From an uncultured Aquimarina sp. (GTDB lineage Bacteria; Bacteroidota; Bacteroidia; Flavobacteriales; Flavobacteriaceae): a DNA stretch of 64,000 bases. The stretch is from positions 558,001 to 622,000 of the forward strand of contig NZ_CANLOZ010000001.1 of assembly GCF_947492965.1 (NCBI RefSeq), written 5' to 3'. The notes beneath the pieces were generated by a model, which saw only the letters and a list, made by a program, of their open reading frames with translations, was not told where the DNA came from and did not search any database. This document shows, one piece after another, positions 17,903 to 26,407 of this stretch (position 1 is its first letter; every line of letters starts with the position of its first letter). The position numbers were made by a program, and so were the translations under genes.

Positions 17903-19015
17903 ATGAAAAAAACAATAACAGTTATTATCTTACTTCTTATAGTAGTTGTATTCGGAGGCGCATTATATTATTTGTATCAAAAAAATCAGGAAGATCCTGT
18001 AACTTATAAAACAGAACAAAGTACTGTAGAAACGATTATTAAAAAAACCGTAGCAACAGGAAGTATTGTGCCGAAAGAAGAAGTGTTAATAAAACCAAAC
18101 ATTTCTGGAATCATTGAAGAAATATATATCGAAGCTGGAGATCAGATTAAGTCCGGTGATCTAATTGCTAAAATTAGAGTGATACCCAATGTGTCTTCAT
18201 TGCAAAGTGCTAAAAATGCGGTGCAAACAGCAAAAATAGATTTGGATAATCAGGAAAAAGTTTTCAAAAGACAAAAAGAGTTGTTTGATAAAGGAGTTAT
18301 TTCTGCAAATGAATTTGATGGTTCGGATGTAACTTACAAACAATCAAAACAAAACTATGAAGCAGCACAGCAAAATTATCAAATTGTTAAAACAGGAACT
18401 ACACGAGGATTAGGAAGCGCTGCGAATACATTAATCCGCTCCACAGTTTCTGGGATGGTTTTAGAAGTTCCGGTAAAAGAGGGGAATCAGGTGATTGAAT
18501 CAAATAATTTTAATGATGGTACCACTATCGCTGCTGTAGCAGATGTAGGACAAATGATTTTTGAAGGAAACGTAGATGAAAGTGAAGTAGGAAAAATTAA
18601 AGAAGATTTACCATTAGAAATAACGGTAGGAGCGATAGAAAATAAAAAATTTGATGCCGTTTTGGATTATATTGCACCGAAAGGAAAAGAAGAAAATGGA
18701 GCCATTCAGTTTGAAATTAAAGGTACACTGAATAAAAAGGATACCACATTTATTAGAGCAGGACTAAGCGCAAATGCATCTATTATTTTAGCAAAAGTAG
18801 ATAGTGTAATGGCATTGAAAGAATCTCTTATCCAGTATGATTCGAAAACACAAAAGCCTTTTGTAGAAGTGGCTACAGGAGATCAACAGTTTGAAAATAG
18901 AGATGTTGAGTTAGGAGTAAGTGATGGAATTCATGTAGAAATTAAAAGCGGAATCACGAAAGAAGATAAAATCAAAGTTTGGAATCAAATTAAGAAACCA
19001 GAGTTTGGAAATTAA
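17903..19015 (+). CDS. HlyD/MacA-type periplasmic adaptor 1
   Basis: The 370-residue membrane-fusion protein has an N-terminal anchor (about 4-24), a lipoyl-like barrel half (SGIIEEIYIEAGDQIKSGDLIAKI), a coiled-coil hairpin (about 95-165), the second barrel half (STVSGMVLEVPVKEGNQV) and a beta-barrel domain. It links the ABC permeases to the TolC channel encoded next. It lies 58 nt after the second permease. A second adaptor follows TolC. Confidence 0.9.
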   Translation: MKKTITVIILLLIVVVFGGALYYLYQKNQEDPVTYKTEQSTVETIIKKTVATGSIVPKEEVLIKPNISGIIEEIYIEAGDQIKSGDLIAKIRVIPNVSSLQSAKNAVQTAKIDLDNQEKVFKRQKELFDKGVISANEFDGSDVTYKQSKQNYEAAQQNYQIVKTGTTRGLGSAANTLIRSTVSGMVLEVPVKEGNQVIESNNFNDGTTIAAVADVGQMIFEGNVDESEVGKIKEDLPLEITVGAIENKKFDAVLDYIAPKGKEENGAIQFEIKGTLNKKDTTFIRAGLSANASIILAKVDSVMALKESLIQYDSKTQKPFVEVATGDQQFENRDVELGVSDGIHVEIKSGITKEDKIKVWNQIKKPEFGN

Positions 19016-19130
19016 TTTTTTTCAAAAAAAGTGTAACAACAATAATCAATAGTATACAAATAGGTATCAGAAACGTAAATTTAAGTATAAGAAGATGTTT
19101 CTGAGCGACCTTTTAAATAAAGAGAAACCG

Positions 19131-20579
19131 ATGAAAGTTAAAATTTCAATTATTTGCTGTGTCCTTTTTGGGATGCTTACTGTACAAGCACAAGATAAAA
19201 AATGGACATTAAGAGAGTGCGTGGAATATGCTTTGGAAAATAATATTACTATTAAACAATCAGCACTTAATGTAGAAAATGCAGCAATAGATAAAAAAGA
19301 TGCTTTGGGTAATTTTTTACCATCTCTAAATGCACAGGCATCTAACTTTTGGAGATCAGGTTTAGCAACAGATCCGATTACAAATACGAACAGTACGGCA
19401 ACTTTTAGAAGTTCATCATATGGTATTAATGTTGGGATTACTTTATTTGATGGGTTAAGAAACGTGAAACAGTTTCAAAGAGCAAAATTGAATAAACTTT
19501 TAAGTCAGTATAATCTTGGAAAATCTAAAGACGATATTGCGTTGTTTGTAGCTAATAGTTACTTACAAGTTCTATTGAACAAGGAATCTTTAAAGGTAAT
19601 AGAAAAGCAACATGAAATTACCTTAGAACAGTTAAAAAGAACAAAGGATTTGGTAGATGCAGGTGTTTTGCCGCAAGGAGATCTTTTGGAAATAGAAGCG
19701 ACCTCTGCAGATGAGCTTACCCGAATTGTACAAGCGGAAAATGCTGTGTTAATCGCTAGAGTAGGACTTGCACAAACACTATTAATAAAGGACTATGAAA
19801 AGTTTGATATTGCAGAGCAAGATTACCTAGTTCCGTCTTCTTCGATTTTGAATAAGTCTGTTGATGAGATTAGGTCTAGTGCTAGAGAAGCTAGATATGA
19901 AGTGCAAATTGCAGAACAAAATAAGCTAATTGCAGAAAAAGACTTAGAAATAGCAAGAGGTGCTTATTATCCTACATTAAGTGGTTCGTTTGGATATAAT
20001 ACTAGTGAAGTTGGAAATGATACATTCAGCAGATCAATTGATCCAGACAACCCAACAGTAGATTTACCAATTGGATTTGTTGGAAATACTGGAGAGGAAG
20101 TATTTCAAACTCAGCCAAACTTCTTAATACAAGAAGCGGGACCTACACCATTTATAGAACAATTGTATAATAATGATGCACTTTCTTATGGATTATCCCT
20201 TTCTGTGCCAATTTTTAATGGTTTCGCAACTAGGAATAATGTAAAAAGAAGTAAGATTAATGTTAAGCGTACACAGTTTCAGCTAGAACAAGCGGAGCTA
20301 GATTTAGATAGTAATGTATATCAGGCCTATTTGGATGCTAAAGGATCTGCTGAAGCTTATGAGGCTTCTTTAGTTGCTGTAAAGGCGCAAGAAAGAGCTT
20401 ATGAGTACGCGAAGGATAGATATGATGTTGGAAGAACAAACGCATTTGATTTTAGTCAGTCAAAATTCAGATTAGAAAATGCACAGAGTAATGAGGTGCA
20501 AGCAAAATTCGATTACATATTCAAGATTAAAGTACTAGAACTTTATTTTGGAATCAAAATAGCAGACATAAAATTATAA
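19131..20579 (+). CDS. TolC-family outer-membrane channel
   Basis: ATG 19131 is chosen because it starts a clear signal peptide (MKVKISIICCVLFGMLTVQAQ); an upstream in-frame ATG would bury it. The 482-residue protein carries the two outer-membrane-efflux repeats, each with long helices (WTLRECVEYALENN at the N-terminus; the YEYAKDRYDVGRTNAFDFSQSK block near the C-terminus). It forms the trimeric exit duct for the exporter. It is flanked by two adaptors, an arrangement common in Flavobacteriia. Confidence 0.92.
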   Translation: MKVKISIICCVLFGMLTVQAQDKKWTLRECVEYALENNITIKQSALNVENAAIDKKDALGNFLPSLNAQASNFWRSGLATDPITNTNSTATFRSSSYGINVGITLFDGLRNVKQFQRAKLNKLLSQYNLGKSKDDIALFVANSYLQVLLNKESLKVIEKQHEITLEQLKRTKDLVDAGVLPQGDLLEIEATSADELTRIVQAENAVLIARVGLAQTLLIKDYEKFDIAEQDYLVPSSSILNKSVDEIRSSAREARYEVQIAEQNKLIAEKDLEIARGAYYPTLSGSFGYNTSEVGNDTFSRSIDPDNPTVDLPIGFVGNTGEEVFQTQPNFLIQEAGPTPFIEQLYNNDALSYGLSLSVPIFNGFATRNNVKRSKINVKRTQFQLEQAELDLDSNVYQAYLDAKGSAEAYEASLVAVKAQERAYEYAKDRYDVGRTNAFDFSQSKFRLENAQSNEVQAKFDYIFKIKVLELYFGIKIADIKL

Positions 20580-20656
20580 TTTAAATAGTCCATTAAATTT
20601 GGGCTACTTAACTAAAGATTGTAATTTCATTTTATAGAATTAATTTAAACTAAGTC

Positions 20657-21937
20657 ATGAGTAGAAAAACTTTACTAATCATTTTAATTTTTGTTATTGT
20701 TTTAGTTATTGGACTTGTCTTGGGCAAAAAAGCAGGATGGTTTGGTAAAGATGGAAACCTAAAAGAAGTAGAGATTTCAGAAATCCAAAAGCTAGATATT
20801 GTAGAAACCGTTTCTGCTACAGGAAAAATTCAACCAGAGGTAGAAGTGAAGCTTTCTTCTGAGGTTTCTGGAGAGATCATTGACTTACCTATAAAAGAAG
20901 GTCAGCAAGTACAAAAAGGAGATCTCTTAGTTAGAATTAACCCAGATATTATCCAATCAGGATTAAATCGATCTCAGGCGGCATTGGAAAATGTTAGAGC
21001 AGGATTACAACAAGCTGAAGCTAGTTTAAAAGAAGCTAAGTTAAGTTACGAACGTAATAAAGAATTGTTCGACAAAGGCGTAATTTCCAAGGCAGAGTGG
21101 GATACTTCAGTGTCGGCTTATGAAGTGGCACAAGCAGCGAAACAATCTGCTTTTTATAATGTAAAAAGTGCTCAGGCAACTGTGAATGAAGCAAAGGATA
21201 ATTTAAGTAGAACAACGATCTACGCACCAATGAGTGGTACGATTTCTAAGTTATCGGTAGAACTCGGAGAAAGAGTAGTGGGTACACAACAAATGGCAGG
21301 GACAGAAATAGTTAGAGTTGCTAACTTGAGTAATATGGAAGTAGAAGTTGATGTTAATGAAAATGATATTGTAAAAGTTTCTCTTGGTGATTCTACTATT
21401 GTTGAAGTAGATGCGTATTTAAAAAAACAATTTAAAGGATTAGTTACCGAAATTGCTAATTCTGCAGAAAGCACATTAAGTGCTGATCAAGTAACTAACT
21501 TTAAGGTAAAAGTTCGTATTCTAGAAGAGTCTTATAAAGATTTGACAGAAGGTAAACCAGAAAGTTACTCACCATTCAGACCTGGAATGACAGCAACAGT
21601 AGATGTTATTACCAATAAAAGAGAGAGTGTAATTGGAGTTCCAATTAGTGCAATAGTAATAAAAACTGATACTTCTAGTAGTGCTAAAAGGAAATATACG
21701 AGGGAAAAAATAAAAGAGTCTGACGAGAAATTTGAATGTGTTTTTGTTAATGATGGAGGATCTGCTAAACTAAGAGTTATCAAAACAGGAATTCAGGATG
21801 ATAGCAATATAGAAATTACAGAAGGCTTAAATGTTGGAGAAAATGTTATTGTGGGGCCTTATAATGTTGTTACAAAGACATTAAAAACAGGAGATAAAGT
21901 AACTTCTAAAAAGCAAAGAAAAGCCAAAGAAGAATAA
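20657..21937 (+). CDS. HlyD/MacA-type periplasmic adaptor 2
   Basis: The 426-residue membrane-fusion protein has an anchor (about 5-23), lipoyl half-motifs (GEIIDLPIKEGQQVQKGDLLVRI and TIYAPMSGTISKLSVELGERV), a helical hairpin (about 100-180) and a barrel plus membrane-proximal domain. It has the same order of parts as adaptor 1 but a longer C-terminal region with a Lys-rich tail (KKQRKAKEE). It is 77 nt after TolC and closes the operon. Whether both adaptors join one pump or serve different pumps cannot be told from sequence. Confidence 0.9.
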   Translation: MSRKTLLIILIFVIVLVIGLVLGKKAGWFGKDGNLKEVEISEIQKLDIVETVSATGKIQPEVEVKLSSEVSGEIIDLPIKEGQQVQKGDLLVRINPDIIQSGLNRSQAALENVRAGLQQAEASLKEAKLSYERNKELFDKGVISKAEWDTSVSAYEVAQAAKQSAFYNVKSAQATVNEAKDNLSRTTIYAPMSGTISKLSVELGERVVGTQQMAGTEIVRVANLSNMEVEVDVNENDIVKVSLGDSTIVEVDAYLKKQFKGLVTEIANSAESTLSADQVTNFKVKVRILEESYKDLTEGKPESYSPFRPGMTATVDVITNKRESVIGVPISAIVIKTDTSSSAKRKYTREKIKESDEKFECVFVNDGGSAKLRVIKTGIQDDSNIEITEGLNVGENVIVGPYNVVTKTLKTGDKVTSKKQRKAKEE

Positions 21938-21949
21938 GATTATTAAAGG

Positions 21950-21957
21950 TATCTTTG
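21950..21957 (+). promoter_or_regulatory. -7 box of tsaB promoter
   Basis: TATCTTTG, followed by CA, is the same 10-mer as in the ctaB promoter and ends 15 nt before the tsaB ATG. No well-spaced TTG is visible. Confidence 0.5.
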
Positions 21958-21972
21958 CATAAATTTTTTAAG

Positions 21973-22632
21973 ATGGCCTATATTCTTTGTTTAGAGACTT
22001 CTACAACTAATTGTTCTGTATCACTATGTGAAGATGGTAAAGTAATTGGCTTTAAAGAAGATTACGATACCAAATATTCTCATGCAGAACGCCTGCATCA
22101 ATTCATAAAGATCGTACTGGAGGAGGCATCAATAGAGTTTAAAGAGCTTAATGCAATAGCAGTAAGTAAAGGGCCTGGTTCCTACACAGGTCTAAGAATT
22201 GGAGTGTCCTCTGCAAAAGGACTTTGTTATGGTCTACAAATACCATTAATATCTATAAGTACCTTACATTCATTAGCGATGCAAATACAATGCGATAAGG
22301 GATATATTGTGCCAATGATTGATGCTCGTAGAATGGAAGTATATTCAGCTATATTTTCTAAAGATTATAAGCAAGAAAGATCCATAGAAGCTGAAATTTT
22401 GGTAGAAGATTCGTATCAATCTTATTTGCAGAATAATGAAGTATGTTTTATCGGTAATGGTGTATCCAAGTTTTCGGAAATTTGTGAGCATAAAAACGCT
22501 AAGTTTTTTCCAGAAAAATTACCGTCTTCTAAAGAAATGGCAATCTTGAGTTATCAGAAATATGTAAATAAGGATTTTGAAGATGTTAGTTATTTTGAAC
22601 CTTATTATTTAAAAGATTTTGTAGCGGGTTAG
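21973..22632 (+). CDS. tsaB: tRNA t6A modification protein TsaB
   Basis: The 219-residue protein has the N-terminal ASKHA-fold block MAYILCLETSTTNCSV and the conserved VSKGPGSYTGLRIGVSSAKGL region. TsaB scaffolds TsaD and TsaE in making N6-threonylcarbamoyladenosine at position 37 of ANN-decoding tRNAs. ATG 21973 is chosen because it begins the conserved first strand; the upstream in-frame TTG lies inside the promoter box. It stands alone between the exporter operon and a convergent gene. Confidence 0.93.
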   Translation: MAYILCLETSTTNCSVSLCEDGKVIGFKEDYDTKYSHAERLHQFIKIVLEEASIEFKELNAIAVSKGPGSYTGLRIGVSSAKGLCYGLQIPLISISTLHSLAMQIQCDKGYIVPMIDARRMEVYSAIFSKDYKQERSIEAEILVEDSYQSYLQNNEVCFIGNGVSKFSEICEHKNAKFFPEKLPSSKEMAILSYQKYVNKDFEDVSYFEPYYLKDFVAG

Positions 22633-22680
22633 GCTTAGGGAAGTAATACAATATCAATTCACAGAAGTTATTTTATACAA

Positions 22681-22717
22681 CAAAAGAGGTCATCTCAGAA
22701 TAAGATGACCTCTTTTG
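22681..22717. terminator. Bidirectional terminator
   Basis: A perfect 15-bp stem (CAAAAGAGGTCATCT with its complement) has a 7-nt loop and flanking A and T tracts. It serves tsaB on the plus strand and the secreted protein gene on the minus strand. Confidence 0.92.
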
Positions 22718-22735
22718 TTTTGTTTTAAATATATT

Positions 22736-23440
22736 TTAATCTCTTCTACTTCTATCGCTAAGTAAACTTCTAGATCTATTGCCGTCCGTACTTTTTAAAG
22801 CATTATATCTTGATACTAATCGAATAAGATCTTCTTCCTTTCTTACCTTAATACGATTTTTTTTCATGTATTTCTTTAACTCTTCTTCTTTATCACTTAA
22901 AGCAGCTAAAATCTCTTTCTTATCCATTGGAAGTTCCATTATAATCCCACGTTCTTCTAAGAAATATTTGGTTTTGATACGCACCTTTCCTGGTGTTGCA
23001 GTACCACTTACCGAACCTTTTGGATCAGGTTTAGTTATCTTCACAGAATATTTTTTATAGATTCTATACTTTTCATTTAGCTCTACCAAGACATAATACC
23101 CCGGTTTTTTTAACCCACGCTGAGTTTTAAAATTACAATAGTAATAGTAATCTCCGTCTATTCGTGCATGTGATGTAGGACTCTTTAAAAGTTCGAATAA
23201 ATCACCGCCTTTTTTGAATTCTAATGCATCTGTGTAAGCATTATATCTTAGTTTGGTATCAAAGGTTCCTGACTTTTCATCAATGACACTTGCATCCTTA
23301 TATTTTAAGGTTTTGTGTATAGAACCATCATACTCGTCAAAAGTAGTTACTCTTTTGGTTGGTTTTAGTAAAGATTGCGGAAGTTGCGCAAACAATAAAG
23401 GCGATATTAATAAAAATAATAAGTGTAGTGTTTTTCTCAC
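22736..23440 (-). CDS. Unknown secreted protein, tandem copy A
   Basis: The 234-residue protein has a signal peptide ending LLFAQ (about residue 19). The body is rich in Lys, Tyr and Asp (YDGSIHKTLKYKDASVID, ARIDGDYYYYCNFKTQRG, YYVLVELNEKYRIYKK). The C-terminal part is helical and charged (DKEEELKKYMKKNRIKVRKEEDLIRLVSRYNALKS), with an Arg/Ser tail. About three quarters of positions look identical to copy B, which lies 457 nt upstream. I recognise no family; a periplasmic or surface location is inferred from the signal peptide only. Confidence 0.72.
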   Translation of the reverse strand: MRKTLHLLFLLISPLLFAQLPQSLLKPTKRVTTFDEYDGSIHKTLKYKDASVIDEKSGTFDTKLRYNAYTDALEFKKGGDLFELLKSPTSHARIDGDYYYYCNFKTQRGLKKPGYYVLVELNEKYRIYKKYSVKITKPDPKGSVSGTATPGKVRIKTKYFLEERGIIMELPMDKKEILAALSDKEEELKKYMKKNRIKVRKEEDLIRLVSRYNALKSTDGNRSRSLLSDRSRRD

Positions 23441-23601
23441 GATCTATTGATTTAGGTGTATTAAATTTAATAAAACGTAGGTTTAAATACAAAAATTACA
23501 GTTTTAATACTTTATTTTTATTGATTATTCAATACTTTTAAATTATTGGCAATTTATTAATGAGAAATAACATATTTTGTTGAAAATATAACATCTATTT
23601 T

Positions 23602-23674
23602 TTACGGGAATACTGTAAAGTTTGTCTCGAAAACGTTTTAGTTTGTAGGAAATTACTTCATTTTGTTTGCTAAA
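23602..23674 (-). promoter_or_regulatory. Conserved upstream block of copy A
   Basis: The segment includes CGAAAACGTT followed by a TTTGTA stretch. It matches the block before copy B at the same distance (about 160-235 nt upstream of the start codon), with the core nearly unchanged. It could be an activator site or a long leader; no TAnnTTTG box is visible within it. Confidence 0.5.
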
Positions 23675-23822
23675 AGTTTGATTTTCCGATCGTAAAACGT
23701 TACCGAGGAATTATCTATTTTGAAAGGGAATTTTTAAACTTTTAAACTTGTTTTTATGGCCTGCCTGAATCTCTTTTATGTTATAGGTACGTTATAGAGT
23801 CAAAAAGTTAGTTGATAAGCAT

Positions 23823-23861
23823 AAAAAAACATCTAGGAATCAAATTCAAAGATGTTTTTTT
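23823..23861 (-). terminator. Terminator of copy B
   Basis: An 11-bp stem (AAAAAACATCT with AGATGTTTTTT) has a 15-nt loop. Read on the minus strand it ends in a T run, 36 nt after the stop codon of copy B. Confidence 0.8.
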
Positions 23862-23897
23862 ATTTATAAATGACCTTAAAAGAAACTAGTACATACA

Positions 23898-24593
23898 TTA
23901 ATTTCTTCTAGTGAGTAAACTCCTTGATCTACTTCCATCTGTACTTTTTAATGCATTATACCTGGATACAAGACGGATTAAATCTTCTTCTTTTCTTACT
24001 TTAATACGCTCCTTTTTGATGTATTTTTTTAGTTCTTCTTCCTTATCGCTAAGCGCAGTTAGTAGCTCCTTTTTGTTCATAGGAAGCTCCATAATGATAC
24101 CACGTTCTTCGAGAAAATAAGTGGTTTGCATTTTTAATTTTCCCGCAACATTATTGCCATTGGCAGCACCACCTTCATTAGGTTTCTTAATTTTTAAATC
24201 AAACTTTTTATAGATTTTATATTTCTCATTTAACTCTACCAACACATAATATCCTGATTTTTTATGACCTCGTTGTGTTTTAAAATTGCAATAATAAAAA
24301 TAGTCTCCATCTATTCTTGCATGTGAGGTAGGTTTCTTTATTAATTCATATAATTCTGATCCTTTTTTAAACTCTAATGCATCTGTATACGCATTATAAC
24401 GAAGTTTTGCATCAAATGTTCCTGACTTTTCATCTATCACACTAGCATCCTTATATTTAATACTTTTATACATAGAGCCGTCATAGTCATCAAACATAGT
24501 TACTTCTTTGGCAGGTTGGATTAAAGACTGCGGAAGCTGAGCAAATAAAAAAGGTGAAATTAATAATAATGGAAATAGTAATAGTTTTTTCAC
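23898..24593 (-). CDS. Unknown secreted protein, tandem copy B
   Basis: The 231-residue paralogue of copy A has a signal peptide ending LLISPFLFAQ. It shares the central blocks DASVIDEKSGTFDAKLRYN, SHARIDGDYFYYCNFKTQRG and TYFLEERGIIMELPM and the same charged helical tail with KSTDGSRSRSLL. The region that differs most is the short linker around residues 150-165 (NEGGAANGNN here). Both copies have their own terminator, so they are separate transcription units with similar control regions. Function unknown. Confidence 0.72.
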   Translation of the reverse strand: MKKLLLFPLLLISPFLFAQLPQSLIQPAKEVTMFDDYDGSMYKSIKYKDASVIDEKSGTFDAKLRYNAYTDALEFKKGSELYELIKKPTSHARIDGDYFYYCNFKTQRGHKKSGYYVLVELNEKYKIYKKFDLKIKKPNEGGAANGNNVAGKLKMQTTYFLEERGIIMELPMNKKELLTALSDKEEELKKYIKKERIKVRKEEDLIRLVSRYNALKSTDGSRSRSLLTRRN

Positions 24594-24753
24594 GATTGTT
24601 AGATTTAGGTGAAATAAAATTAATAAAACGTAATATTTAATGCAAAAAATAGCTTTTTAATATCAAATTTTTATCAATACCTCAATGTTTGATGTTTTTT
24701 TTCAATTTTTTAATTACAAAAAATCAATTTTATTGAAAGATTAACATCATTTA

Positions 24754-24820
24754 ATTACGGTAAAACCATAATTACGATTACGAAAACGTTGTAATTTGTA
24801 AGAAAAAACTTATATTTTTT
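24754..24820 (-). promoter_or_regulatory. Conserved upstream block of copy B
   Basis: TTACGG, CGAAAACGTT and a TTTGTA stretch occur in the same order and spacing as in the block before copy A. Conservation in non-coding DNA between diverged copies points to a regulatory role or recent duplication. Confidence 0.5.
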
Positions 24821-24879
24821 GATGTTTTTTTGTTTTTTCTTCTAGAAATCAGTTTGTTAAGTGAAAACCATTGTCAACA

Positions 24880-24913
24880 AAGAAACATCTCAATTAATAT
24901 TGAGATGTTTCTT
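24880..24913 (-). terminator. Terminator of dodecin gene
   Basis: A perfect 15-bp stem (AAGAAACATCTCAAT with its complement) with a 4-nt loop lies 17 nt after the dodecin stop codon. The T run is short, but the stem itself ends in TTTCTT on the minus strand. Confidence 0.75.
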
Positions 24914-24930
24914 TATAAAGTGATATTGTT

Positions 24931-25131
24931 CTAACTAATCTCGAAAGAAATTTTAAGAATAACTCTATATTCTTTGATCTCACCATCATCAATGATCAAC
25001 TTTTGATCAGAAATCCATGCTGACTTAATGTTTTTTAATGTTTTAGCTGCTTCTTTTACTCCATTTTTAGCTGCATCTTCCCATCCCTTCTCAGAAGCTG
25101 CTATTACTTCTATAACTTTTACTATTGCCAT
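24931..25131 (-). CDS. Dodecin family protein
   Basis: The 66-residue protein matches the dodecin pattern: strand VKVIEVIAASEKGWEDA, one helix (about 17-33), then IKSAWISDQKLIIDDGEIKEYRV and a last strand LKISFEIS. Dodecins assemble into hollow dodecamers that bind flavins and buffer them in the cytoplasm. The conserved tryptophan that stacks on the flavin corresponds to W39 in the SAWISDQ motif. It has its own terminator and stands alone. Confidence 0.9.
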   Translation of the reverse strand: MAIVKVIEVIAASEKGWEDAAKNGVKEAAKTLKNIKSAWISDQKLIIDDGEIKEYRVILKISFEIS

Positions 25132-25255
25132 TTCAATAATTTTTTGGTTAATATTTTATTATATTATCTAAGATACGAGATACTTAGGTTAAATTTTAGT
25201 AGTAACCGCTATTATTTTCATGGTTTTTCGATATGATTAACGAATATCCGATGAA

Positions 25256-26161
25256 CTACCCGTTTATCGCCTCTACGTAGGCAACTTTATCTTTAAGCAT
25301 TTCTTTAAGCATATTCTCGATTCCATTTTTGAGGGTAAATGTAGAAGAAGGGCATCCACTACAAGCACCTTGCAAAATTACTTTTACTCCTTTGCTTTCA
25401 GGGTCATAGGAATCAAACATAATATTTCCTCCATCACTTGCGACAGCAGGTTTGATATATTCTTCAATAATGTTGACAATATCTTTTGAGGTGTCATCTA
25501 ATTTTTCGAAATCGGTATCTGCTTGTTTTTCTACCTGACTTTTGGAGACAGTGGCATTAGCTGATAAAACCTCTTTACCCTGTTCTAAATATTCTCGAAG
25601 AAATTCTCTTAATTCTAATGTAATATCCTGCCAGTCCGCAATGTCATACTTATGGATAGAAATATAGTTTTCATCGATGTAGATCTCTTTTACAAATGGG
25701 AAATTGAACAACTTTTCTGCTATGGGTGCTTCTTTGGTATCATCGATACTTTTAAATTCATGACCAGCTGTCACTAGCTTTTTATTGGCAACAAATTTTA
25801 ATACAGAAGGATTCGGTGTACTCTCTGCATAAACGGTTATAGCTGTCTTTTTTGGTGCAGTTGTTTCATTAATTACAGGTTGACCACTATTCAGGTAATT
25901 TTCTATCTGTTCTGCAACTTCATCTTGCACATCATTCCATTCCACAATTTCGAACTTATCAATGGCAATAAAGTTTTGGGCTATAAATACTCTTTTTACA
26001 AAAGGAAGATAGAATAATTGTTGGGCCAAAGGAGAGTTTTTAGCATGGTCAATATTCTCAAATTCATAACTTGTATGCTTTGTCAAAAAAAAGTTTGCTT
26101 CAAATTTTAGTATACTGGGATTAGAAGTAGCTTCTATTTTTATCTCAAATTTCTTTTCCAT
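25256..26161 (-). CDS. NfuA/NifU-type Fe-S carrier with two N-domains
   Basis: The ATG at 26161 is used; the in-frame codon further upstream is a TTG. The 301-residue protein has two tandem Nfu N-terminal domains, shown by the repeated pattern NPS(I/V)LKF...FPFVK or YLPFVK (about 10-85 and 115-190). A C-terminal NifU domain carries the Fe-S ligands C267 and C270 (GACSGCPSS). Nfu proteins carry [4Fe-4S] clusters to target enzymes. The usual form has one N-domain; the double form is seen in Bacteroidota. A TAAATTTGCA box precedes it. Confidence 0.91.
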   Translation of the reverse strand: MEKKFEIKIEATSNPSILKFEANFFLTKHTSYEFENIDHAKNSPLAQQLFYLPFVKRVFIAQNFIAIDKFEIVEWNDVQDEVAEQIENYLNSGQPVINETTAPKKTAITVYAESTPNPSVLKFVANKKLVTAGHEFKSIDDTKEAPIAEKLFNFPFVKEIYIDENYISIHKYDIADWQDITLELREFLREYLEQGKEVLSANATVSKSQVEKQADTDFEKLDDTSKDIVNIIEEYIKPAVASDGGNIMFDSYDPESKGVKVILQGACSGCPSSTFTLKNGIENMLKEMLKDKVAYVEAING

Positions 26162-26175
26162 AATCAAATTTTATG

Positions 26176-26183
26176 CAAATTTA
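26176..26183 (-). promoter_or_regulatory. -7 box of Nfu gene
   Basis: On the minus strand this reads TAAATTTG followed by CA, ending 14 nt before the ATG. The nearest TTG is only 14 nt away, so the -33 box is uncertain. Confidence 0.45.
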
Positions 26184-26407
26184 CTAAAAACTAAATCCAA
26201 CTTGCCCTTTACGCTTTAAGATTAAGAATGTTTTAATACGTAAGATAAAACCTATGTTTTTATAAAAATTTATATATTTGAAGCTGGCACGAAGTAATAT
26301 TTTAGTTTGGGAAAGAAATATGAAAGCCCCTACAATATAAGCTTGATTAAATAGTTTATATTGAAATAATTAACCTAGTTTTTCCTTTTTTTAACATAAA
26401 GCCTCTA

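Larger units (their letters stand above)
23441..23897. other. Non-coding gap between tandem copies
   Basis: This 457-nt AT-rich gap holds the leader of copy A, which resembles the leader of copy B over about 230 nt, and the terminator of copy B. About 23675-23822 shows no further structure or convincing small gene. Confidence 0.6.
24594..24930. other. Non-coding gap upstream of copy B
   Basis: This 337-nt, very AT-rich gap holds the leader of copy B and the dodecin terminator. No small gene was seen. A TATTTTTTG stretch on the minus strand (about 24642-24650) may be a -7 box with one extra base. Confidence 0.55.
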
